DNA from: Echinococcus granulosus
Lineage: Eukaryota > Platyhelminthes > Cestoda > Cyclophyllidea > Taeniidae
Assembly (NCBI RefSeq): GCF_000524195.1
Contig: NW_020170455.1
Location: forward strand, 156,429 to 220,428
DNA length: 64,000 nucleotides
Direction: 5' to 3'
Notes under the pieces: model-generated
The model's input: the letters and a program-made list of their open reading frames with translations, nothing else
The model's database searches: none
Told to the model about the DNA's origin: nothing
Program-made: the position numbers and the translations under genes
Shown here: in pieces, positions 1 to 11,932 of the stretch
Layout: each line of letters begins with the position of its first letter
Numbering within the stretch: position 1 is the stretch's first letter

Positions 1-1176
1 TGACTTCGGCAATCATTTATGAGAACATTCGGGACACACCACAACACGCCTGTCTCAAAGCCGCACAAGATACTTGTCTTGCAGTGAGAATAACAGGCGC
101 CCACTTTAATTCCGAAGAGTTGGCGAACATGGTGTATCAAGACGGATAGGCTGTTCTAAGTTTGTCCCGCCGATCTCTCATCCTTCTTTGTCAATATGTT
201 TTCACTTCGGGATGAGGACTAAGATTGTAGATGGAGAATTTGTACAGCTCTTTCCTAAACCCAGAAGTCCAGGTTTAACTCGTAAACTGGTTATAGTTTT
301 AATATAAATACACAGAATATTTAAGATACTAGTACCCGAGACTTCACGAGTAAAAGATCATACCTCTGGTAGGAGGCAAAAGTGCGAGAGTATGTGAAGG
401 ATTGGATTATACATTATCAAATCAGTCCAAATTCTATCGCATTGGTTTCATTCCAAATGCGCGCTAACACTCGCCGGGTCGTTTAAACACGACCACATAC
501 GAAACAGAAGTCTTCGGCTAAAATTTGACCACCACAGACCTTGATGGATATGTTCAACTTTCTCTCAACAGCAAGAAAAATATTATAAACAGACTCAACT
601 AATCTGTTTGCGACAAGGCTTGCTATCTCATGTCACACATATGCAAACCTGATTGCAGGGAAGTTAAACTTAGGGTTAATTAGGAAAATGTTGTTATTCG
701 ACAATCATTTAACCTTTATAAGTCTCAAAACTTGTGCGAAAGAAAAAAGTAATAAACGAATATCTCTTTTTCTGGGAAAGTGGGAAAACGCATTTGAGGG
801 GTAACATTCCTGTTACAAACCTTTTCCGCCACCCATTCCAATAACCAGGCAAAATAAGTTAATTAACGAGAACAATCTTACCAGCGCTGCAAAAGGTGGC
901 TTTTGCTTTTGTACTAAACTGATGAATTATTGGTCGCGTAACGTGATGATTCACAAAAGGCGAGGTCTATTAAGCGCCCACAACGTGGTGCTTAGCTTAC
1001 CTACCAGGGCAAAAAATCCACGTCCTTTTAGGGATTATTTCTAAGACAGAGGGAGCGGGTCTAAATAAACAGCATGAAATATAGGCTGTTTAAATATCTT
1101 GTGCTAATAATATGCTACCTAATCCTGTCAGTAGTATGGAGACGGCTTCATGTAAAGCCTGGGTTGTTGATCGCTT

Positions 1177-1223
1177 CCTCCCCAGCCCTTCTGTGCTGCT
1201 GACGCAAAAAAAGGCTGGGGAGG
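1177..1223. repeat. Perfect 11-bp hairpin
   Basis: CCTCCCCAGCC at 1177-1187 and its exact reverse complement GGCTGGGGAGG at 1213-1223 are separated by a 25-nt loop. No gene is nearby to give it a role. Confidence 0.6.
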
Positions 1224-1254
1224 CAGGTCATTTCTCCCGACTCTGGGCGCTACA
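1185..1254 (+). repeat. Copy of the TGTAGCG-terminus repeat, diverged
   Basis: Shares CCCTTCTGTGC near its start and GACTCTGGGCGCTACA at its end with the copies at 24952, 26214 and 27055. It overlaps the second arm of an 11-bp hairpin at 1177-1223. Confidence 0.5.
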
Positions 1255-4200
1255 AATGTGACTACACAAATCCGCCACCTTGGCGTGAAGCGTATTGGCG
1301 CTGTTGTCGGGGTGGAAGCTGAGAGCTCCAGCCTATCGATTAGGTTTCAGTGGGTGAAAGCTAATCGGCAATTGATTATCGATTAGAATGCCTTACCAAT
1401 GACTATACAGAGTGCAAATTCCCTACGAGTCTTGTCAACTCATTGGCACTCGACCTTGCATACAATACTTTAGCAGAAGCAGTAAGTAGGAATGATTTCA
1501 GGGCAAAAATGAATCAGGTTGGATAAAGAGATTAATCCATTATGCTACTCTTTTTGTCTCCTTTGGTGCTTAGAGATGCGTCGGCCTTTCCTTTCTTAAT
1601 AATGACTGCCTTTTTACTCCGTTCTGGCACTGATTAATGAAGGGTGATTCCGAACATAACGTGGATTTATGACCTACCAAAAGCCCTTGCAAACTGTCAC
1701 CATAGAACGAGTGTATGAAAGTGGCTGGAATATGCTTACCATGCTCTGTTCTTTTTCAGGTTTTGGCACGGTTTCGCCATGAGTAACATCGTTTATCAAG
1801 GCATGGGTTGCAGTTTCATTTACATTAGAAAGAGTAAAAAAATGATTTGCAGCTCAATTTTTATCAGACACGGTTTTGGGATGACCTTTGAGGAGTTTAA
1901 AAACTGTAAGCGGCAAAGTATTCCCTGATGACTTTACCATGCACGCAAGTTTGGTTGACTTGGATCAATTTTGATTTGTGACTGATTAAGGGGATTTGCC
2001 TGAAGTAGCTAATATAAAGCAGTTTTTGAATATTTTTGTATCAATTTCATTATTCTCCTCGCATTTTGAGTCGTTCAATTCACATGCCATTCTGTAACCG
2101 CTTGATTAGGATCTTAAAAATAATTAATTTACCAGATGGCTACCCTCTTTCGTTCCGATCTTTCTCTTGTGCATTTTTGCAAATTCAACCATCCGAAGCA
2201 GGTTCCTTCCTTCTGTGGTATTTCAGTATGATGACCATTCACAACTCACTCAAATGCAATAGGCGACATGCTTGTTTGAAGGTATCTTTTAAAGGAGAGG
2301 CGGTTGGTGAATGCGAACCTCCCGAAGGAGCGGATGCCATCGGCCTCCAAGGAAGAAACGTTTCCTAAACACGCCTAACCGCAATGCTTCTGCACCTCTT
2401 TCATTACCACTGCCCCATAAATCATGTCCTGGTCCAATTCTTTCACTCGTTCCAAGCTTATGAAGGCTGAGGTGGAAGAGAGAAATATCGAGCCTATTAC
2501 AGTAAGTTTCGTTATGAGTATCGATGTTATCTACAATATTCTTCAAAATGGGCGAAAGTTATTAAACACATCCTACATTGCTGATAGCACAGATGATAGG
2601 AGGGGAGCTCTGCGCCACAAGCATTGGAGACCGGAAGAGTCGGGATAGCAACATGTTCAAGTGAGGGAAAGGTCATTACGCTCTGGACATTTATTCGGCC
2701 TTTTAATTTTGGAGGCTATTTTGTCAACTTCGTGCAGTGATAAATGTCTAAAGTTAATACTTTTGGATTAAGTTTGGGAGTACATGGGGACTCAAGAAGG
2801 TTCAATGGCAGACCATTTAGCAGGTGGGTATATAAACATTATGTATCAAGAAATAGATTCTGAGAATCTCAAGTGTTTCCTTTGATTTGGATTGCCATTT
2901 TATCTCCTTATGGAAGTTCAAAACTGACTAAACTTATCGTAGGTTAAGTTTTCGTTTCCTCATACTGCCCAGCCGGTGAGGCAAACTTATGCATTTTCTT
3001 CTCCGCTGAACGCTTCTTCCAAAGTTAGTTGAAAAAGGGGAGAGAAGGGGGAGAGTCAGTGATTTTGGAGAACTTGCAGAAATGTCAAAAGTGTACTGTC
3101 CAAGGACCAATGGCTTTTGAAAATAAATGAAAAGAATGTGGAAACTTTCGGTAATAAGGAGGATCTCGTAAATACGCCTCGTCATAGGTTTATTGGCGGA
3201 AATAATGTTTTTGAAGACTGGTTGGGAAAATTCCTGATGTCATATTTCACCAGTGAATGTACGATATCTCAGGAAACGTGATACAGTAGTTCAAAATTTT
3301 TGAAAGGTCAGGAAAACACTTTGAGGATTCTAATCAGTTACTCTTCACATCTTGGCTTTGAAGCTGTCGCTCAGTAAATCTTAGTAAATTGGACCACATC
3401 GAGACCTATTTAACCCCTTTAGTTTAAGTTAACAATTTACGAACAATATTCTTACTCAAAATTTACAATCTTTACTGTACGTAGCGTAGGTATTTTCCAT
3501 ATTATCGAATCTACTTAGCATATTTGAAACAGACGTCGCATATGTGTGACGTCCAAGTTTCCTAACTTTATTCTTATGTCACGAATATGTAGTAAGTAAT
3601 ATTTATTGGTTGCAAAAAATACTTGCAAAAAACAAGCATATAGTGAATTAGTAGCGACTCAAACAATAAAATGCATGTAGAATATACTTAGTCTGGGTTG
3701 ATAGTAAATTAATTGAACTCGTCAGTTCCGGTAGACCACTGTTGACATTAAAGCCAGGGGGCATTTGATCTGTTATAGCTTTTTATCCTTTGAGACCCTA
3801 ACATTAAACGTATTAAAAAGCATGACAAGGTAAACTCTGCTTAATAGGAAGTTAAAAAGCGCAGAAGTCGGGAGATTTGTGAGTTTGGTCTAGTTCAGGG
3901 ATGAGTGCCATTCCACACTGGTTTTCGTTATGGGTAGCCGGTAACGCTCACCTCCGCTAATCGCAGTTCTTAATTTTTCCACTACTTGCTTTTCCGCGGG
4001 GTGGCGCTTTTAATTACCAAAATATTTGCCGTCATGATGGTGTTGACATCCATTTTGCTAAAAATACTATCCTAATTTTTTCTGTTTATATTTTGGACTT
4101 AAAATCAAAAAGCACTGGGAATGGTAACTTATAAATGAGAGTGGTTATCACTTTACCAAATGACATTTTAAGTATTTCTAGCTAAAGTCGATCTGCGAGC

Positions 4201-5351
4201 AATCAAACCTTTGTATGTTTTATGCTACTTATAATGTGAAAAGTGGTTCAGAAAAACAGCTAAAATTATAAAGTGTTTCTAATGCGATCCTGATGGTCAC
4301 AGATCTTGAGAAATGATATTGTACCCGAAGAGCTCCTTCGACTTAAGTAGCCAAGTGGCGTTTAGACAAAGCGATTGCCCCTACTGTCCGGTGAAAAGAA
4401 AAAACTGCTGAATCAGATATCATTAATAGCCTTCATTCCAAAAAGCGTTAGCTTGTGATATTTAAAGCAAATGGTACCCTTTGATAGACGTCTAAAACAT
4501 CTTTACTCAAATCGCAAATGCAAACAAGTATAGGAACTTTGAGAGGAATTCAACAGTTTCCTTAGAAGCCCAAGTGAGTTCAAATGACATAAAAGAGATA
4601 TGCTCGCAAAAATTCGTAAATAAAAAGCAAACGCAAGAAGAATTGATATAACCAGCTTTGCTGTGATTTGAAATGCTTCATGGCGTCATAATTCAATCAT
4701 TGATGGACCACATGTCACTATGAAGCACCGGAAAACAAAAATATCTTAAATGATAACAAATTTTGGCGCTCTGCTCCCGCATTTTGCATTGTAGACATTA
4801 AGTGTATGAGTTTTTAGTAGATGCATGAGTCTAAAAAGGAGTGAACAAGATACAATTTTTGAGGATTTTAGTTTGCTTAAACTGGGACCATTATAACAGG
4901 TTTATGATTCGTGTAAATTTGTTGATGCTGTTTCATTTGCCAAAGCGCCAGAATCACAGGAATCAACGCTGCTCCACAACAACCGTTATCTAGAAAGAGT
5001 GTAGATTCATTACAGTAGATAATTTTAACAAGCAAGTTTTAACTAAGGTTTAAGATTCAGTTCAAAAATAAGAAATAATAGAGTCGCTTTGAGCCAAAAA
5101 TAGAATAATTTTATTTCAACCACTTATAAAATTGTAAAACAGAGTATATGTTTATATTGTAGTGTTTTATGCCAACTCTAGATGGCCCTGCATCTTTTAG
5201 TTAACTAATGTTTGCCCGGGACGGCCGGAAGTGTCCCCATATAGGTCGTTCTTTTGTTGTTCATATTTTGGATATTTTTCATATGTTCTGTTGAACACCG
5301 TGTTACGATTGCATGCTACATTGCCAAGCGTTATGTACCAAGGATTATCCC

Positions 5352-5365
5352 TTTTAAATTTTAGA
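5352..5365 (+). promoter_or_regulatory. Splice acceptor just before the DCP2 start codon
   Basis: A T-rich stretch ends in AG at 5363-5364, leaving only one base before the ATG at 5366. This is either a spliced-leader trans-splice site or the end of a 5' UTR intron. The same arrangement precedes the other two genes in the window, which favours the first reading. Confidence 0.5.
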
Positions 5366-8300
5366 ATGCAAAATCAACCGACTAGAATTCCCGAAACTAC
5401 ACTTAAACTGCTTTATTCGTGAGTTTATTCTTCATTTGTCACCGCTCTTACGACTCTTAATAGACTCTTCATTTCAAACACTCCTCAGTCTTTAAAGGAC
5501 AATTGGAAGTCCAATTTTACTCGCATCTTCTCTGAATTGGAGTACGCTCACTGGTTTTACCTAGACAACTGTCTTCAAGATAAAAATGAAATAGGCCTTG
5601 ATCTTTTTGGCCTGTGTCAAGAAAGTGGGTACTAGTTTTGCTAAATTTGAACTGAAGATACAGCTTGTAATTGTTTTGCTGCTCTTCCTAGTATTCACCC
5701 GTTTCCCACATCTCATTCCCAAGAAGACTGATTGGAAGGAGAAGTTTTTCGAATGGAAGCGTTATCGAGGAACCACATGCACAGGAAGTGCAATAGTTCT
5801 CGATGAGTATCTCTCTATGGTTCTACTAGTCCAAGGCTTTAACAACAATCGATGGACATTCCCTGGAGGCAAGGTGGGTCAAGGGGAGACTCTGCAAGAC
5901 TGTGCCATTCGTGAGGTCATGGAGGAGACTGGACTTGACATTGAGCATCGAATCGACCGGGATCTCTTCCTTGAAGTTGTCGTCGGAGAGACGACGCATC
6001 GGGCTTACATTGTGGAAGGGTTTCCTCGGACCAGTCGGCTTCAACCCTCTACACAAAACGAAATTGAGGTAAATGACGTTGTCTTGCGGAGTCTTTTTAC
6101 CAAGGGATGTGATTTATGACTAGTTGCTTTTTTTGGTTGTCTCCGCAGGCGATAACGTGGTTTTCTCTGGTGAATCTTCCCTCTCATTTACAGGATAATG
6201 CGCCCGTTGCGAAGATGAACTTCAAACCTAGTCATTTTTTCTGTGTAATACCCTTCGTCAAGTAAGTAGTAAAAGGTTTTTAGACATTATCAAAGGAGCA
6301 TGTATATCTGAGATGCTTCAGTAGTTACAAGATTATTTAAAATTTTTTACTCACTGTAGTTTTCTTCCACTTTTCAAAGAATTCTAATAAAGTTTTGGCC
6401 GATTAAAGTCGCTGTACTCTAGGAAAACCCCATATATTCTGTGTATCAATGACCTTCACTTCCATCCTATCCAAAAGTGATTTTATTCAGTATCTGTCAA
6501 GCCTTTTATAGTGGTAAAATTGTCAATTTCCTTTAATCAGTCTTTTACATTGTTATCGAGCTGACATTTCAGGTGGTTTTCTGTTCGTCTTGATAAATAA
6601 TTGGGACGTAGAGGCGGTGCATTACAATATTGCGGTTTAATCATTACAATGTTGCCCAGCCACCTATCTGGATTACCATCGCGTTCTATGATAGCGAAGA
6701 GGTATCTCATATTGCAACCAATTTTTAAGGGACGCTCCTGATTCCTCAAAATAGGGACTTTATGCAGAACATTAAATGGAAGCTTTTGTAATGATTAAAC
6801 CTAGTTTCGGCAATATTTTGTAGTGAGTCTATGGATTTATTCTTCTTTTGACAGCCATGGTACCCGGCCAGCAGAGGGCCAGATCCTTGCTCTTCTAGTG
6901 TGGCTCGTATGCCATCGCCGCCACTAGTAGAAACTACCCAAAAGGGGATACGTCTTCCTTTCATGAAGGTAACAGCTCTAAAACCCTCTGAGATCCTTTG
7001 CCCTATCCTCCTAGGCGACTTCGGGCGTACGTGAAACTGCGCCAACAGGGTGTTGCTCCTACTACTGCACTGGGACGATCGACGCACACACGGAAGCAGT
7101 CTTCAGTGCCCCCGTCAGCGTCCTGCATCCACAAGTCCAGCTACTCCGCTGCCACCGCCTTTACTGCGGAGCCCCCGCTGTCCTCGGCCTTTTCGTTAGC
7201 CAGGCCCTTGTCTACCGATCGGGTCTTGATTCATCCTGCGACACCGCCGATAGAGTGCGTACTGTTGAATGGATTCTTCTGATCTTGTTTTGGGTGCAGT
7301 AAAGGAGTTTTGAATGGCGTTCAGTAATTTTAGGTGCTTTTGTTCGGTTCCACTTTTTATTATACATAATACCAAAACGGTTTTTCATTGTGATTTAACA
7401 TCATAGCGCCACAGCTGGGGGAAACAATTAAGTTCTGGGGATAAGAAATCTCACTTCCGCCGTTTCTCTTGTGATTTATGATTCACAATCTGCAGTTCCC
7501 TTCAACGCTTTCTTCAAGTGGTCTAATATTACAGAAATAACAGTTGCATCAGATCTTGTTGCTAATTCGTATGTGGTGAACTTAGGGTGGAGGAGGACAC
7601 ATCAATTTACTCTGGGATTTTTCATTACCACTTATATCTTTACCTTTCTGATACGTTATTCGTCGATTCTCATAGCTGTTCATGCTGATTGATTAGCTTC
7701 ATGATGGAGTTCATTATTACATTGATTGTAGTGGACCCTTGACTGTTGAAACCTCATCATCATTACGAGAGTAAATTATCTCAGTCATCATCAAAGCCTG
7801 AAAGGTGAAAAATGATTAATTTGAGTCAAAAGATGCGTAGCATACCGCGTTGGATTGAAAGCGTTCCTCCATTTGGTTAGTTGAACCGATACACTCCGGC
7901 AGGTTAGATGTTTGACGGTTAACAAATTTAACCGCTCAGCTTTGGATAGCAGCAGCGCCTCTGCAAGCGACACCCAAGCTCATATTGGGTAGGAATCGCA
8001 CTTTTTGTCAAAACTGCAAATTAGCCACTGCACTAGCTCCTCACTACAAACTATGCATTGATTTGAAGTTAAGGTGCTGAAAAGTGTGCATAATTTCGAA
8101 TAATTGCTCGGACTAGTTTCTCGTCAATCACTGCAGCATATCAACCTAGATCTCGGGGCTATTGACTGTTGATGAAACATTGCTTTTTGAGTTCGAAGAG
8201 TCCAAATTCGAATTGGAAGTAAAATTTGGACATAACTTTGCTTTTATTTCCGGTTTAAATTGCGGTTTTTTCATATTTCGGAGCGTGAATTAATTGAGCC

Positions 8301-9152
8301 ACTTGTAGCGACTGCTTCTCGTAATCCTACAAATAATTCTGTTTTTTGTAGCATCTTTGGGGATAGACGTAATTCCAATCATTTATAGAAAGTTGGGAGA
8401 TAATGTCTATCAAAAGCGACAAATATGATAGCTAAAAGGTCGGTCTTATCTCTATCGACCGAAGTTGTACACGTTTTCGATTTGAGACGCTAACCTCCGT
8501 TCCTTTCCGTTTTCCTCTTTTAGCCAACACTTGCCACCTTTGCTTCCCCAGCTTAGTCCTCTTCATTCATCGGTGAGTTCATGTGAAAATTTTTCGTGTA
8601 ATTGCATATCATATTCAATGGTGATATCCCATCAAGGTATCTCTGACGATACTAGCTAATTTTGCGTGCAATCTCTATGGCGGTCGTAATTGCTTGTAGG
8701 CTGAAATTGGAGTAGAAAGCGGGAAAAATACATCAAGCATATCAGTAGTCTGGTAGATTCCGAAAGACATCAGTTCAATTAACTCCAGCTTTGCGTCAAT
8801 GAACTTCTTCGCGGACCTGGAAATCGTTGGAATTGTAGTTTGCATATGCGTTATTTAAGATGAATGTGTTTACTGTTTCCGCTTGTACAGATATGAGGAA
8901 AATAAGGCCTTCGTCGATTTCTTTTGTTAGTTTCGGCTGTCTTCGCTTGGAGGGAGTCATAACCCACCTCCCACTATTCATAATCATTATGATGAGATTC
9001 ATCTACTGAGCGTGGATTCCACCGTGGCAAAGGACAGTATTTGGGGTGGCCGGGTGAAACTGAACTCGGACGCTCTGGTGGACATCTTTGCACCCTTATC
9101 TCGAGATGCCCCATCACTACCAACCCTCCACCTCTTTGACGCTGCTAAATGA
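5366..9152 (+). CDS. DCP2: mRNA-decapping enzyme 2 (Nudix hydrolase), 7 exons
   Basis: Exons: 5366-5418, 5464-5624, 5692-6068, 6149-6261, 7015-7254, 8524-8572, 8931-9152. All introns are GT-AG and all phases match; product 404 aa. DCP2 removes the m7G cap from mRNA in the cytoplasm with DCP1 and EDC partners, committing the message to 5'-3' decay. Seen: box A helix EYAHWFYLD (residues 44-52, usually LAHWFYLD); Nudix box from G131 through E137 to REVMEETG (145-152), with all motif acidic residues; NEIEAITWF (194-202); and FFCVIPFVKRLRAYVKL (about 226-242), matching the box B segment. After this comes an S/T/P-rich disordered tail, then GRVKLNSDALVDIF (about 371-384), whose hydrophobic spacing resembles the C-terminal EDC4-binding motif of animal DCP2. 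The ATG at 5366 gives an N-terminus that lines up with the animal protein; another in-frame ATG lies at 5333. Odd: FPGGK where animals usually have FPKGK. The first four exons are the surest; exons 5-7 rest on phase and box B/C-terminal fit. Confidence 0.9.
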
Positions 9153-11194
9153 CTATCCCCCTCTTTGGGGTCACGAGGTGACTTCCTTACGTCGTTCTTC
9201 TAGATTTACTTCTCTTTACCTAGTACGTTTTCGTTTTTGTACATCAGTTTGTCTTTCGCAGGCAGTTTTAATACTTCTTCATGACTTGAAGATAATGATT
9301 GCTCTGAATTCTCGAATTGAGATGAAATTCTGGGGAGAACCTTATTGACTATTCCTTTGAAGTCTGTTTATTTGATTGAAGCAGTTCACGTCGCGACTAA
9401 TTCTAAGAATTGTTCGTGACTTGCTTAACAAATTATAGCTTCTTTATCTACCAAATAATCATCAGTAAACTCTGTACTGTAAAACGTTTTTCGGATATCA
9501 TTAAAAGCTAACAACGATTTTTGAGATCAAAGATAGTTTTCTCAAAAAGGATCCTTTTTGCGACTGGGTTTACCAATATCTCATTCGATCCTAGGGGAGG
9601 TTTCACGATTCTCAGCTCCTTTTGTAGATGTCACTGAGGTGTGGTACTTCTTCCCCTAAGTTACCTCTTATTTTGCACACCACATTTGCATTTGGGCACG
9701 GTTTGAACACCTTGGATTCTCATCTTTTTCCTGAATGGTAAGTATAAGCTGATAAAATAAGTTTGTTCTTTGTCATACAAATTAAGTAACCACAGAAAGT
9801 GCCTTAAGATTACCCATGCCATAAAAGAGGCACAACTAACGGAGGCCGACAAGATGGTGTTTTTAAATGGAAATTGGAATTACTATTAGTTCATTATAGT
9901 ATACTCATGTTAGGGACCCATTTCCCGACCTGATAGTTCTCTGACGACTCTCCTGCCTTCTTTTGAGGCAACTATCAAATGATCAAGAAATTTCGGTTGA
10001 TTGTCATCGTACCTCGCTGCAATTGCCTCTTATGCTCTGAAGGGGCCTGCAAAATCCATACGCTATTTCGCATTGCATTACAAGGCATGGATACGCATCA
10101 GTTTGCCGGTACGCTTAGTCCTCCACTCTCCTATCCCCTTCTCATTTGAAATCCAATCGGTGGAATTTGAGTTTACCTGCTTTACGCACTGGCTCCAGAA
10201 CTGTGGCTGGAGAATCTTCTCGTTGAGCCTCTCGTGAAATAATTGGCGGTGTGATTGTAGGTGTCAGCGTATCACGCTTAGGGGGACCCCTCCATTCATG
10301 ATTATAATAGGGAATAAGGTGACTTGGAGACGGCTGGCAAGACCATCTTTAAACAATATTGAACCGAGAAATTGGGTAAACGACTCCCGCTCACAATTAT
10401 CACCTTAAGAGATGGTAATAAGCCGTACTGGCTATGACTTGGCTCTTCATTAACCTATATTTTATGAAAAGGCGATTGATTTAATTGTACTGAAGAATGG
10501 CTTTTGTCCGTCTGAGTTGCACCTTTCCAAGCCAAGGAACATACCATCGGCTCTCCCAAGGCATCCACTCGCGATGCACCCCACGCTTCTAAGGCACATA
10601 CTACCTCACTCCCACAAGACCGTCTGCTTATTGTAGGCGTTTTTTGACCTTATTTCTGAAGGGAGAGATAAGGGCAGGCAAGCAAGCTGCTCCATCCTCA
10701 TCTTCCCCTGTTTCCCCCTAGTGATGCTCATCACTTTTTCCTTGTATCATTCAATCAAATGTGAAATAAGGTGACCAGCTGGGAAGTTGAGGTATGATGA
10801 CACCGGTAGCGATCAGGGATGGATTCATTGTTTATAGATACGGAATGTCTTGTAGTGCTGAACTTGCAATAGGTTTTGCCTCCTTTCGGAAAGGAATATA
10901 GGTAGCAATGATGACAGGCAAATGTTGTATTTTATAGTCATCCGTGTGCTTAACTTCTATAACTGATCCCTCCCCCGTAATCTTTAAATTTCAAACAAGT
11001 TGTAATAACGTGGTTCTGCATTTTTTTTCGATTTTCTTCAAGCACTTCTTGTGTAATGCATAAACATAGGGCTTAGTGGAATAGGTAATTGCTGTTAAGT
11101 TAGTATCATCTCAAATAAAAGCAAATTGCGAAAAAGAGACAGAGGTGCAGAGAAATCATCGAGGAATTGGATAAAACCCCTACTACTACTGCTA
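9153..11194. other. Intergenic between convergent DCP2 and NNT
   Basis: Contains the 3' flanks of both genes. No plus-strand AATAAA was found soon after the DCP2 stop; an ATTAAA occurs at 9500-9505. No minus-strand AATAAA was found close to the NNT stop. No third gene is evident. Confidence 0.6.
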
Positions 11195-11932
11195 CTACTC
11201 CTTGAAATGGGCCAGCAGGCCGTCACAGACTTTCTTTGCATCACCCAAAAGCATGTCCGTGTTCTCCTTGAAGAACACGGGATTATCCACGGCTGCGTAA
11301 CCCACTCCCAAAGTTCGCTTCACCATTATCACCTGAAGGAGAGGAAGGGTAATAAAAGTACTTTGCCTCCACTTTTCTGAGGCCCAATTAGCAAAAAAGG
11401 AGGAGTTGCAGTTCACCTTTTTAGCCAACCAGACACGGAGGACAGGCATTCCGGCGAGTATAGAGTTGGGATCCTCCTCAGCTGCCGAGTTGACAGTGTC
11501 ATTAGCACCAATAACAAGGACCACATCAGCTTTCGGGAAGTCAGGATTGATCTCATCCATCTCAAAGACAATGTCGTAGGGCACTCCAGCCTCCGCAAGC
11601 AGGACATTCAATTGACCGGGCATTCGACCTTGAGGGGACCAATGAAATGCATTTGGCAATCTTATTAATGCACCGTGCTACAAAAGCTAATGGATGGTAA
11701 ATTTTGTGGGCTGTTGAATGCTGTTTTCGAAAAGGACCAAGAAGCAGCTTACCAGCCACGGGATGAATAGCAAATCGGACTCGCTTTCCCCGTTTTGTGA
11801 GAAGTCTGGCTAATTCGGCGATGGGATATTGGGCCTTGGCAACACAGAGACCGTAGCCGGGTGCAATGATGATATCCTTGGCGTCTTCCATTAGTTCCCC
11901 AACAGCTTCGACAGAGGTCTCACGATGGGTGC
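11195..11932 (-). other. NNT: NNT exons 15-17: NADP(H)-binding domain III
   Basis: These exons encode the C-terminal NADP(H) domain that protrudes into the matrix. Seen: [69 protein letters not shown] and [16 protein letters not shown]. The protein ends HFKE and the stop codon is TAG at 11195-11197. It is followed in frame by TAG, CAG, TAG, TAG, TAG, a (TAG)n-like repeat that begins at the stop itself. Confidence 0.95.

Larger units (their letters stand above)
1..5365. other. No gene recognised
   Basis: AT-rich sequence with only short reading frames and no recognisable protein. It holds the hairpin at 1177-1223, a repeat copy at 1185-1254 and the upstream region of DCP2. I could not identify a core promoter. 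Confidence 0.6.

Noticed and set aside
6855..6968. Considered as a regular coding exon of DCP2
   Set aside because: Phase does not fit exon 4, while joining 6261 directly to 7015 rebuilds the conserved box B sequence; kept only as a possible poison exon.
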